Below are positions 1 to 6,381 of a DNA stretch of 8,917 bases, one piece after another. Origin of the DNA: Nanobdellota archaeon (GTDB taxonomy: Archaea > Nanobdellota > Nanobdellia > Pacearchaeales > GW2011-AR1); NCBI GenBank assembly GCA_020056045.1, contig JAGVIM010000054.1:1-8917 (forward strand), given 5' to 3'. Position 1 is the first letter of the stretch, and each line of letters opens with the position of its first letter. A program made the translations under genes and the position numbers. A model generated the notes under the pieces. The model ran no database searches and had not been told where the DNA came from. It worked only from the letters and a program-made list of their open reading frames with translations.

Positions 1-76
1 AAGAAAAGAGTCACTCTTAGAAATAAGCATTGCCTACTTATCTTCTTCATTTAATTAGATAGAGATATCTTTCATA

Positions 77-96
77 AGAACATCTGCGGATGTTCT
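77..96. repeat. Perfect 8-bp hairpin upstream of the TBP gene
   Basis: AGAACATC (77-84), loop TGCG, then GATGTTCT (89-96) form a perfect inverted repeat that is GC-richer than its surroundings. It could end transcription of a gene to the left of the window, though no T-run follows on the + strand, or it could be a protein-binding palindrome. A smaller inverted repeat, AAGAG/CTCTT, lies at 6-18. No gene can be supported in 1-254. Confidence 0.4.
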
Positions 97-101
97 GTCA
101 T

Positions 102-161
102 TTTATGGACACCTTATAAACCATTTATAGACACTTTATGGACATTTCATACTTTATGGAC
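102..161 (+). repeat. Four TTTATGGAC-type direct repeats
   Basis: TTTATGGAC occurs exactly at 102-110, 135-143 and 153-161, with a one-base variant TTTATAGAC at 124-132. Start-to-start spacings are 22, 11 and 18 nt. The cluster ends about 60 nt upstream of the TBP TATA box. Tandem copies of one 9-mer upstream of a promoter suggest a regulator-binding array, but spacing is irregular and low-complexity AT-rich DNA makes chance more likely than usual. Confidence 0.4.
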
Positions 162-215
162 TTTCTTAAATAATTTTTTCATTTAAAAACCATAAATTTC
201 TTCCTCGATAAAAAG

Positions 216-230
216 CGAAAGCTTTATATA
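216..230 (+). promoter_or_regulatory. BRE and TATA box of the TBP gene
   Basis: The purine-rich element CGAAAG (216-221) sits directly upstream of TTTATATA (223-230), which matches the archaeal TATA-box consensus. The box centre is about 28 nt before the ATG at 255, so transcription would begin at or a few bases before the start codon, giving a leaderless or nearly leaderless mRNA. Confidence 0.65.
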
Positions 231-254
231 TACATCTTATTTATAAATCATAAC

Positions 255-812
255 ATGACATCAAAAGGTTCTTTAAAAATACAAAATATTGTAGCAACTA
301 CTTCTCTTGGAAAAGATGTTCCTTTAACAAAACTAGCAAAAACAATACCAAACACAGAATATAATCCAGAACAATTCCCAGGACTAGTTTTAAGAATTAA
401 ACAGCCAAAATCAGCAGTTCTTGTTTTTTCATCAGGTAATCTTGTCTGTACAGGAACAAAATCAATTGCTCAGGTTAAGCTAGTAATAGAACAAGTTATA
501 AAAACATTAAGAAAGATAAATGTTAAAGTAACAGATAAACCAAAAATAACTGTTCAAAATATTGTAGCTTCTGGAAACATTGACATGATGCTAAATCTGA
601 ATTATTTAGCTTTAGAACTTGAAAACACAGAATATGAACCAGAACAATTCCCAGGATTAGTTTATAAATTAATAGAACCAAATGCAACATTCCTATTATT
701 TTCAAATGGAAAACTAGTTTGTACAGGAACAAAAAATAATCAACAACTAGAGGATTCAATGACTCAATTAATCAAAAAGCTTAAAGAAGCTAATTCTAGA
801 AAAAAAGAATAA
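255..812 (+). CDS. tbp: TATA-box-binding protein (TBP)
   Basis: This is the archaeal general transcription factor that binds and bends TATA-box DNA and, with TFB, recruits RNA polymerase. The 185 residues form the expected pseudo-symmetric saddle of two direct repeats (about 7-92 and 98-180). Each repeat carries NTEY-x-PEQFPGLV followed by an F-S-x-G-x-LVCTGTK segment. Four phenylalanines at the positions that intercalate into DNA are present: F41, F58, F132 and F149. Length matches the family (about 180-190). The ATG at 255 follows a well-placed TATA box. The C-terminus is basic (NSRKKE) and lacks the acidic tail seen in many archaeal TBPs. A small membrane-protein gene follows after 11 nt and is probably co-transcribed. 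Identification is secure. Confidence 0.97.
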   Translation: MTSKGSLKIQNIVATTSLGKDVPLTKLAKTIPNTEYNPEQFPGLVLRIKQPKSAVLVFSSGNLVCTGTKSIAQVKLVIEQVIKTLRKINVKVTDKPKITVQNIVASGNIDMMLNLNYLALELENTEYEPEQFPGLVYKLIEPNATFLLFSNGKLVCTGTKNNQQLEDSMTQLIKKLKEANSRKKE

Positions 813-823
813 TTCTATAAAAA

Positions 824-1138
824 ATGAATATCTCAAAGAAAATAATAATAATTTCTATCATCTCACTAATATTAGGTATTCTTATTTGGTTCAGTGTAAG
901 AATTGTAATAGATAGTTCAAATGTCTGTTTAACCAATCTAATCTGCAAAGAAGGTAAAATTCAAGTAAATATGCCAGTTAAAATAGCCCAAAGTTGCGGT
1001 CAATCCTGTTTTAACCCTATTGAAAAACTAATCTATAAAGATTTACTTCTAAACCCCATATCAGGAATAATCATATTATCTTTAATACTCTTTATTATAA
1101 TTTATTATTTTAACAAATTATTTACTAAAAAAGAGTAA
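824..1138 (+). CDS. Small two-helix membrane protein with four loop cysteines
   Basis: I do not recognise this 104-residue protein. It has a basic start (MNISKK), a first transmembrane helix at about 6-29, a polar loop at 30-78 and a second helix at about 79-96, ending in KLFTKKE. By the positive-inside rule both ends are cytoplasmic and the loop is external. The loop holds all four cysteines (C35, C41, C58, C62), which suggests disulfides. Its CxxSCFxP motif (58-65) recurs in the cysteine-rich protein encoded at 4732-5193. The gene starts 11 nt after the TBP stop with no promoter of its own visible, so it probably shares that transcript. There is no evident Shine-Dalgarno sequence. Confidence 0.75.
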   Translation: MNISKKIIIISIISLILGILIWFSVRIVIDSSNVCLTNLICKEGKIQVNMPVKIAQSCGQSCFNPIEKLIYKDLLLNPISGIIILSLILFIIIYYFNKLFTKKE

Positions 1139-1176
1139 TTTCATAAGATCTTATTAAATTTTTCATTTATGAAATT
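1137..1176. terminator. Inverted repeat downstream of the TBP operon
   Basis: AATTTCATAA (1137-1146) and TTATGAAATT (1167-1176) are perfect 10-nt inverted repeats starting at the stop codon of the membrane-protein gene. The 20-nt loop contains a T5 run (1159-1163). The palindrome ATAAGATCTTAT (1143-1154) overlaps the left arm. The position fits a transcription end for the TBP operon. Archaeal terminators mainly need T-runs, so the hairpin itself may be incidental. Confidence 0.4.
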
Positions 1177-1256
1177 AATAATCTATAAAACATATAATAA
1201 AGATAGCTCAGAATCCCAACTCTAAAGTAATAATAAACTTCTAAAATATATTAAAC

Positions 1257-1278
1257 CTATAAATAAATCCTTATAAAC
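1257..1278 (+). promoter_or_regulatory. Candidate promoter of the MCM gene
   Basis: Two TATA-like elements lie here, CTATAAATA at about 1257-1265 and TTATAAAC at 1271-1278. The second would place the transcription start near 1300 and leave a leader of about 20-25 nt carrying the ribosome binding site. I cannot choose firmly between them. Confidence 0.4.
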
Positions 1279-1305
1279 CAAAGGCTTTTCCAATAAATAT
1301 ACAAA

Positions 1306-1311
1306 AAGGAG
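1306..1311 (+). promoter_or_regulatory. Shine-Dalgarno sequence of the MCM gene
   Basis: AAGGAG, complementary to the anti-Shine-Dalgarno end of 16S rRNA, ends 11 nt before the ATG at 1323. A second purine patch, GAGG (1317-1320), is too close to the start to serve. This is the only clear ribosome binding site in the window; the other genes appear leaderless. Confidence 0.6.
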
Positions 1312-1322
1312 AAAAAGAGGAA

Positions 1323-4300
1323 ATGACAATTGATAAAAAAAAGAGTAATGAAGAATTAATCTCAGAAGCAAAGCTTTTCTTTGAAACCTATAAAAAAGAA
1401 GTAGGAGAAAGTATAAGAAAAGGTCAAAAGGTAATTTTTGTTAATTTTTCTGATCTTGCATCAAATTCACCTATGCTAGCAGAAGCTTTAATAGCAAATC
1501 CAGAAGAAATACTTCAAATACTTGAAACAGCACTAGAAGAAACAGGTTTAATTAAAAATCCAAGAATAAGATTCTATGATCTCCCAGAAACCCAAAGAGT
1601 TAAAATAAGAACAATAAGAGCAAGTCACCTTAATCAATTAATATTTTTTGAAGGAATAATAAGACAAACATCAGATGTTAGGCCACAAGTTGTAAATGCA
1701 AAATTTGAATGCCCTTCCTGTGGAACAGTTATATCTGTTTTACAAATTGAAAAAAAATTCAGAGAACCTTCAAGATGTTCCTGTGGAAGAAAAGGTCAAT
1801 TTAGATTAATAAGCAAAATAATGGTTGATGCTCAAAGACTTGTTGTTGAAGAATCTCCAGAATCATTATCAGGGGGGGAACAACCAAGAAGAATGACAAT
1901 TTTTCTAAAAGAAGATTTAGTAGAACCAAAAATGGAAGAAAAAACAACTCCTGGAGCAAAAGTAAGAGTAATGGGAATCCTAAAAGAAGTTCCAATACCA
2001 TTACAAACAGGATCAATCTCAACTCGTTTTGATCTTGCAATTGAAGCAAACAATCTTATCCCGTTAGAAACAACCTATGAAGAATTAGAAATAAGTGAAG
2101 AAGATGAAAGACAAATTTTAGAACTATCAGCAGATCCAGATTTGCTACATAAATTAAGAGACAGTATTGCTCCTGCTATTTGGGGTTATGAAGAAATAAA
2201 AGAAGCCCTTGTACTACAAATGTTTGGGGGAGTAAGAAAAGTTTCAGGCGATGGAACAACCTCAAGAGGAGATATTCACTTGTTCCTGATAGGGGATCCG
2301 GGTGTGGCCAAATCAATAACCTTAAAATTTATTGCAAACATTGCCCCAAGAGGAAGATATATTGTAGGAAAAGCAGCAACAGGTGCAGGTATAACTGCAA
2401 CAGTTGTAAAAGATGAATTTCTAAAAGGATGGGCACTTGAAGCAGGAGCAATGGTATTAGCAAATAAAGGGGTCGTATGTATTGATGAAATAGAAAAAAT
2501 GGATGCATCAGATAGGTCAGCCATGCACGAAGCATTGGAGCAACAATGTTATCATTATAATACCAATATAATGCTGACAGATGGTTCTGAAAGGAAAATA
2601 GGAGAACTTGTTGAAGAGCTTTTAGAAAAAAATAAAGAAAAAACAATTCAAGGAAAAGATTGCTTAATTCTTCCAACAAATGATTTAGAAGTATTGACGA
2701 CTGATTTCAAAAATATCTTTAAAACAAAAGTTGACAGGATAAGCAAGCATAAAGCATTTGATAAATTCATTAAAATAAAATTCTCAAATGGAAGAAGCAT
2801 TACTGTAACTCCAGAACATCCAGTTTTTACATCAGAAAATGGAAAAATAATAACAAAAAGAGCTGACTCAATGGAAATAGGAAACTCTGTACCAATTCCA
2901 TTAATAACCCCTATAGATGGAAAAAGACAGGAATTTACCCATATAGCTGAAAATAAAAGAGCTATCCATCATATAAAAATCCCTGAAAAAAATTGCAAAG
3001 AAATATTTAAGATAGCAGGCTATTTTATTTCAGAAGGTTCAAGAGAAATTAATAGAAAAAAAATAATTGGGATTAATTTTACAAATAAAGACCAAAGATT
3101 ATTGAATGATTTTGATAACTGCATGGATTTAATTTTTAATATTGACTCCTATAAACAACCAAGGATTGATGATCATGATTTAAGGTATATGTACAGATAT
3201 ATCTCAACAGAACTTGCAAATTTCTTTAAGATAAATATGCCTGAAATGATGAAAACTTCTGGTGAAAAACAAATTCCACAGATTTTAATGAAAGGAGAAA
3301 AACAAAATATTGCTGTTATGTTATCAGCTATGTTTGAGGGAGATGGTCATGTTTCAGTAAAAGAAAGGACAATCAGAATAGGTTATAGCACAAAAAGCAG
3401 AAGGCTCGCAGAACAAGTTCAGGATTTGCTTTTAAGATTTAGGATCAGGAGTAATTTAAATGAAGATAGGGAATATTTTAAAGTGTTGATAACAGGTTAT
3501 AATAATATTGAAAGATTTTTAGAAAATATATCATTCATAACCCCTGAAAAAAATAATATAATTAAAAATTATCTTAATAAAACAATTAAAAGGACTGTAA
3601 AAGATATAATTCCAAATGATTTTAATAAAAGAATAACTCAAATAATAAAAGAAGAGAATATAAAACAAGTAGGAAAATATAAACAGTATGATATTATTTA
3701 TGATCATATTAATAGGAAGGATAAATTCTCTTTTTCAAGAAATTTTTTAATAGATTTATTAAAACAAGTAAAAAATAAAGAAAACATAGAATTTTTAGAA
3801 TCTTTAACAAAAGATATTGGCTGGGAAAAAGTTTCGGGAATTGAAATAATAAACAATGAAGATGAAGATTGGGTCTATGACATAACTATAGAACCTAATC
3901 ATGCCTTTGTCTCACAAGGAGCTATCTTGCACAATACAGTCACAATTTCAAAAGCTAATGTTCAAGCAACATTAACAGCACAAACATCTGTGTTGGCAGC
4001 AGGAAACCCAAAATACGGGAGATTTGAACCAACACAACCAGTTGCACAACAAATTGATTTACCTCCTGCTTTAATTAACAGATTTGATTTAATTTTTGTA
4101 CTCAGAGATCTTCCAAATAAAGTTCAAGATGAAGCAATAGCAACCCATGTTTTAAACATGCATCAAAGAAGAGATATAAAACCTCCAATTGAAAGAGATC
4201 TCTTCAAAAAATATATTGCATTTGCAAAACAAAAAATAGAACCAAGACTAACAGATGAAGCAGTAGATGAAATTAAAAGTTTTTATATTAAAATGAGAAA

Positions 4301-4730
4301 TGCTCAATCATCAGGAGATTCAAATTCAATAGCAATTTCAGCAAGACAATTGCAAGGACTTGTAAGACTCGCAGAAGCTCATGCAAAAGCAAGACTTTCC
4401 ACAACAGTCACAAAAGAAGATTCTCAATTTTCCATAAGGCTTACAAACTATTATCTAATGCAAGTTGGCTATGATTCAGAAACAAAAACATTTGATATTG
4501 ATAGATTTACTTCAAGAGTTTCCTCAAGTCAAAGAAATAAAATAGTCCTTGTAAGAGAAACAATAAAAAAATTAGAAGATCAATATGGAAAAATGATTCC
4601 CCTTGATATTTTAAGAGAACAATTAAAATCATTATCAGACACAGAATTTGAAGAATCAATTGAAAAATTAAAAGAAAAAGGCGATATCTTCCAACCTAAA
4701 TCTGGTTTTGTTCAAGAAGTTGGAAGTTAA
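1323..4730 (+). CDS. mcm: MCM replicative helicase, interrupted by an intein
   Basis: This is the hexameric ATPase that unwinds DNA at the replication fork. The 1135-residue precursor leaves a 672-residue MCM after removal of an intein (residues 409-871), the usual archaeal size. The N-terminal domain has a zinc ribbon with C130, C133, C152 and C154 (CPSC...CSC). The AAA+ core has Walker A GDPGVAKS (324-331, K330), Walker B CIDEIEKMD (D388, E389), sensor 1 AAGNP (N895), arginine finger NRFDLIF (R920) and a sensor-2 helix in ISARQLQGLVRLAEAHAKAR. Sensor 1 reads AAGNP where AAANP is common. A winged helix ends the protein (about 1065-1130) and resembles the end of the RPA-like protein at 5725-6369. 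The stop codon is 1 nt from that of the convergent gene. It is preceded by a good Shine-Dalgarno sequence, which supports the ATG start. Confidence 0.97.
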   Translation: MTIDKKKSNEELISEAKLFFETYKKEVGESIRKGQKVIFVNFSDLASNSPMLAEALIANPEEILQILETALEETGLIKNPRIRFYDLPETQRVKIRTIRASHLNQLIFFEGIIRQTSDVRPQVVNAKFECPSCGTVISVLQIEKKFREPSRCSCGRKGQFRLISKIMVDAQRLVVEESPESLSGGEQPRRMTIFLKEDLVEPKMEEKTTPGAKVRVMGILKEVPIPLQTGSISTRFDLAIEANNLIPLETTYEELEISEEDERQILELSADPDLLHKLRDSIAPAIWGYEEIKEALVLQMFGGVRKVSGDGTTSRGDIHLFLIGDPGVAKSITLKFIANIAPRGRYIVGKAATGAGITATVVKDEFLKGWALEAGAMVLANKGVVCIDEIEKMDASDRSAMHEALEQQCYHYNTNIMLTDGSERKIGELVEELLEKNKEKTIQGKDCLILPTNDLEVLTTDFKNIFKTKVDRISKHKAFDKFIKIKFSNGRSITVTPEHPVFTSENGKIITKRADSMEIGNSVPIPLITPIDGKRQEFTHIAENKRAIHHIKIPEKNCKEIFKIAGYFISEGSREINRKKIIGINFTNKDQRLLNDFDNCMDLIFNIDSYKQPRIDDHDLRYMYRYISTELANFFKINMPEMMKTSGEKQIPQILMKGEKQNIAVMLSAMFEGDGHVSVKERTIRIGYSTKSRRLAEQVQDLLLRFRIRSNLNEDREYFKVLITGYNNIERFLENISFITPEKNNIIKNYLNKTIKRTVKDIIPNDFNKRITQIIKEENIKQVGKYKQYDIIYDHINRKDKFSFSRNFLIDLLKQVKNKENIEFLESLTKDIGWEKVSGIEIINNEDEDWVYDITIEPNHAFVSQGAILHNTVTISKANVQATLTAQTSVLAAGNPKYGRFEPTQPVAQQIDLPPALINRFDLIFVLRDLPNKVQDEAIATHVLNMHQRRDIKPPIERDLFKKYIAFAKQKIEPRLTDEAVDEIKSFYIKMRNAQSSGDSNSIAISARQLQGLVRLAEAHAKARLSTTVTKEDSQFSIRLTNYYLMQVGYDSETKTFDIDRFTSRVSSSQRNKIVLVRETIKKLEDQYGKMIPLDILREQLKSLSDTEFEESIEKLKEKGDIFQPKSGFVQEVGS
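2547..3935 (+). mobile_element. MCM intein with LAGLIDADG homing endonuclease
   Basis: This in-frame 463-residue insertion (precursor residues 409-871) splits the conserved MCM stretch HEALEQQ/TVTISKANVQATL. It begins with nucleophile Cys409 and ends with His870-Asn871; the first residue after it is Thr. Splicing block B is TPEHP (T496, H499), and block F is the VYDITIEPNHAF segment (851-862). Between them lie two endonuclease motifs: block C IAGYFISEG (564-572, acidic E571) and block E MLSAMFEGDGHV (666-677, acidic D674), with IPQILMKGEK as a block-D-like stretch between. All splicing and metal-binding residues I can assign are present, so it looks splicing-competent and possibly still mobile. 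The site lies between Walker B and sensor 1, at the base of the helix-2 insert hairpin. It resembles a known archaeal Cdc21/MCM intein site, from memory. Confidence 0.95.
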
Positions 4731-4731
4731 A

Positions 4732-5193
4732 TTAATTCTTTTTAACTTCTGCTATAGAGTTTATACAATTCTTCCTCAATTTAGCATTACTAATTTCATT
4801 ACAAACATCAACATTTGTAACATTTAAATAACAACTTTTCATACAATCAATTTCAAGGCCAGGCCTAAATAAATTCTCAAGATCTGGAATAAAACAAGAA
4901 TTAATACATTCAACACATTGATCAAATCCAGATGTTTTTTTAAATTCACATTTTGTTAAAGAATTAGAACAATAAGCTAAGTTTCTACAGATATCTGCTG
5001 CACGCCTGGATAAATCACAAATCATTTTACCTGAAGGACGTACACAACTTAACCCCTCAGTCCCTGAACAAGTATTAAATTCACATTTAAAATTAATAAT
5101 AGGATTATCAGTATAAACAAAAAAACGCAAATATAATAATAAAAAGGCTAATAAAAAAATAATTATAATACTTACTATAACCAACTTTTTCAT
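4732..5193 (-). CDS. Membrane-anchored cysteine-rich extracytoplasmic protein
   Basis: I do not recognise the family. The 153-residue product starts MKK and has one hydrophobic helix (about 4-24) that is either an uncleaved anchor or a signal peptide. The remainder is soluble and holds 14 cysteines: 37, 42, 50, 59, 69, 75, 82, 93, 96, 100, 117, 121, 131 and 143. An even number of closely spaced cysteines outside the membrane suggests a disulfide-stabilised surface domain. A possible N-glycosylation sequon NVT lies at 124-126. CxxSCFxP (96-103) also occurs in the loop of the protein encoded at 824-1138. It runs convergent to MCM with stop codons 1 nt apart. It has its own TATA-like box in the 34-nt gap upstream, so it need not depend on the preceding gene. 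Confidence 0.75.
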   Translation of the reverse strand: MKKLVIVSIIIIFLLAFLLLYLRFFVYTDNPIINFKCEFNTCSGTEGLSCVRPSGKMICDLSRRAADICRNLAYCSNSLTKCEFKKTSGFDQCVECINSCFIPDLENLFRPGLEIDCMKSCYLNVTNVDVCNEISNAKLRKNCINSIAEVKKN

Positions 5194-5214
5194 AACTAAC
5201 TTAATAAATTTATA

Positions 5215-5222
5215 ATTATAAA
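5215..5222 (-). promoter_or_regulatory. TATA box of the cysteine-rich protein gene
   Basis: On the minus strand TTTATAAT is centred about 25 nt before the ATG at 5193, within the 34-nt gap after the preceding leftward gene. This spacing predicts a leaderless mRNA. The same octamer occurs on the + strand at 8194-8201. Confidence 0.45.
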
Positions 5223-5227
5223 CTTAT

Positions 5228-5614
5228 CTAAGACTTCTTTATCATTCCAACTAAAAAACAAAGAACAATAGTCCAGATCTCCTGAAGTAAAATATAAGGT
5301 TTAATCAAAAAAACATAACTTCCACCTTGGGGAATAATAAAAATAGGAATTGTAATAACACAATCAAGAATAATTCCAATTACAACAAATATAATTCCAA
5401 CTAATAATCCTTGTAAAAAACCTTTTTTAACTTTTTTAGGATAAAAATATGCAAATCCTAAAACAATTACAAAAAGACTTGCAAATACAAAATGAATTGT
5501 ATGAAAAATAGGATTTCCTTCCCCTAATCCTAATCCAAACATTAAAATACTTACTTCAAAAAATATTAATACCCATAATACAATTGCAAATAATCCGGCT
5601 CTTATAAGTCTCAT
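5228..5614 (-). CDS. Four-helix integral membrane protein, unknown function
   Basis: The 128-residue product is almost wholly hydrophobic, with helices at about 6-29, 37-58, 66-93 and 99-124. The central loop PKKVKKG (59-65) and C-terminal KKS are basic, placing both ends and that loop in the cytoplasm. A histidine pair, FHTIH (37-41), opens the second helix, and a Cys lies in the third (C85). No catalytic or transporter signature is visible, so no function is offered. It is transcribed leftward, divergently from the RPA-like gene, from a TATA box 26 nt before its ATG. The cysteine-rich gene lies 34 nt downstream on the same strand, and the two may be partly co-transcribed. Confidence 0.7.
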   Translation of the reverse strand: MRLIRAGLFAIVLWVLIFFEVSILMFGLGLGEGNPIFHTIHFVFASLFVIVLGFAYFYPKKVKKGFLQGLLVGIIFVVIGIILDCVITIPIFIIPQGGSYVFLIKPYILLQEIWTIVLCFLVGMIKKS

Positions 5615-5635
5615 AAGATTATAAAAAATAATTAC

Positions 5636-5645
5636 TATTTAAATA
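5636..5645 (-). promoter_or_regulatory. TATA box of the four-helix membrane protein gene
   Basis: TATTTAAATA, a perfect palindrome that includes the archaeal TATA octamer TTTAAATA on the minus strand, is centred about 26 nt before the ATG at 5614. It shares a 110-nt divergent intergenic region with the promoter of the RPA-like gene. Confidence 0.55.
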
Positions 5646-5695
5646 TTAATGTAATTATTAATTAGAACAGATAATTCTTTTTAATTACCTAAATC

Positions 5696-5703
5696 TTTAA
5701 AAA
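5696..5703 (+). promoter_or_regulatory. TATA box of the RPA-like gene
   Basis: TTTAAAAA is centred about 25 nt before the ATG at 5725 and is preceded by CCTAAATC, which could act as the BRE. The spacing predicts a leaderless transcript, and no Shine-Dalgarno sequence is present. Confidence 0.5.
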
Positions 5704-5724
5704 GAATTTCTATTTTTAAAGATA

Positions 5725-6369
5725 ATGGCAGAATTCAAAAAAAGAGAAACAGCTTACAAACTAAGAATTAATGATTTACTAAGAGGAAACCAAATATTTG
5801 AAGAATCAGAAGCTCTAAATAAAAGATTAAAATTGCTAGAACTTGGAAATAAACAAATAATTCGAGTTAATGTAATAGCAAATGTAATCGATAAATATGA
5901 AAGCGATGGAGAAAGAAAATTTGCATCCATTACACTTGATGATGGAAGTGGGCAAATAAGAGCAAGAGTTTTTGGAGAAGACCTAAGCAAATTCTCAAAT
6001 ATTTCCCAAGGAGATACAATAGTAATGATAGGAGTTTTAAGATCTTTTAATCAAGAATTATATATTCTTCCAGAATTAATTAAAAAAACAGACCCTAGAT
6101 ATCTTTTAATAAGAAAATTAGAAATTGAAAAATCTTTTCCATCAACTGAACCTACTAACCTATCAAAACCAAAACAAGAAATAAAAGCTTTAAGAGATGA
6201 ACTAATAAATTTAATTAAAAATTCAGAAGCAAAAGAAGGAATAGAAAAAGAAGAAATTATTCTAACTTTAAAAACTCAACCCGAAATAATTGTTCAAGAA
6301 ATTCAAAAACTACTTGAAGAAGGAATAATTTATGAACCAAGACCTGGAATTGTAAGATATTTAGGATAA
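5725..6369 (+). CDS. RPA32-like single-stranded DNA-binding protein (OB fold plus winged helix)
   Basis: This probably binds ssDNA in replication and repair, as archaeal replication protein A subunits do. The 214 residues contain an N-terminal extension (1-44), an OB-fold domain (about 45-120; FASITLDDGSGQIRARVFG at 67-84 is the typical strand pair) and a charged linker (about 135-150). A C-terminal winged helix follows (about 152-214), ending GIIYEPRPGIVRYLG. The OB-then-winged-helix order is that of RPA32. The last segment parallels the MCM C-terminus (GDIFQPKSGFVQEVG), so both may use this module for protein contacts. There is no zinc finger, unlike the large archaeal RPA subunit. The gene stands alone between divergent and convergent neighbours. 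An RPA-associated OB protein with another nucleic-acid role cannot be excluded. Confidence 0.85.
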   Translation: MAEFKKRETAYKLRINDLLRGNQIFEESEALNKRLKLLELGNKQIIRVNVIANVIDKYESDGERKFASITLDDGSGQIRARVFGEDLSKFSNISQGDTIVMIGVLRSFNQELYILPELIKKTDPRYLLIRKLEIEKSFPSTEPTNLSKPKQEIKALRDELINLIKNSEAKEGIEKEEIILTLKTQPEIIVQEIQKLLEEGIIYEPRPGIVRYLG

Positions 6370-6381
6370 AAATTTTTCTTA

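Noticed and set aside
2..58. Possible C-terminal tail of a rightward gene entering from the left (about 18 codons ending in TAG at 56-58)
   Set aside because: Too short to show any family signal, and all three frames close within 60 nt, so it cannot be told from chance.
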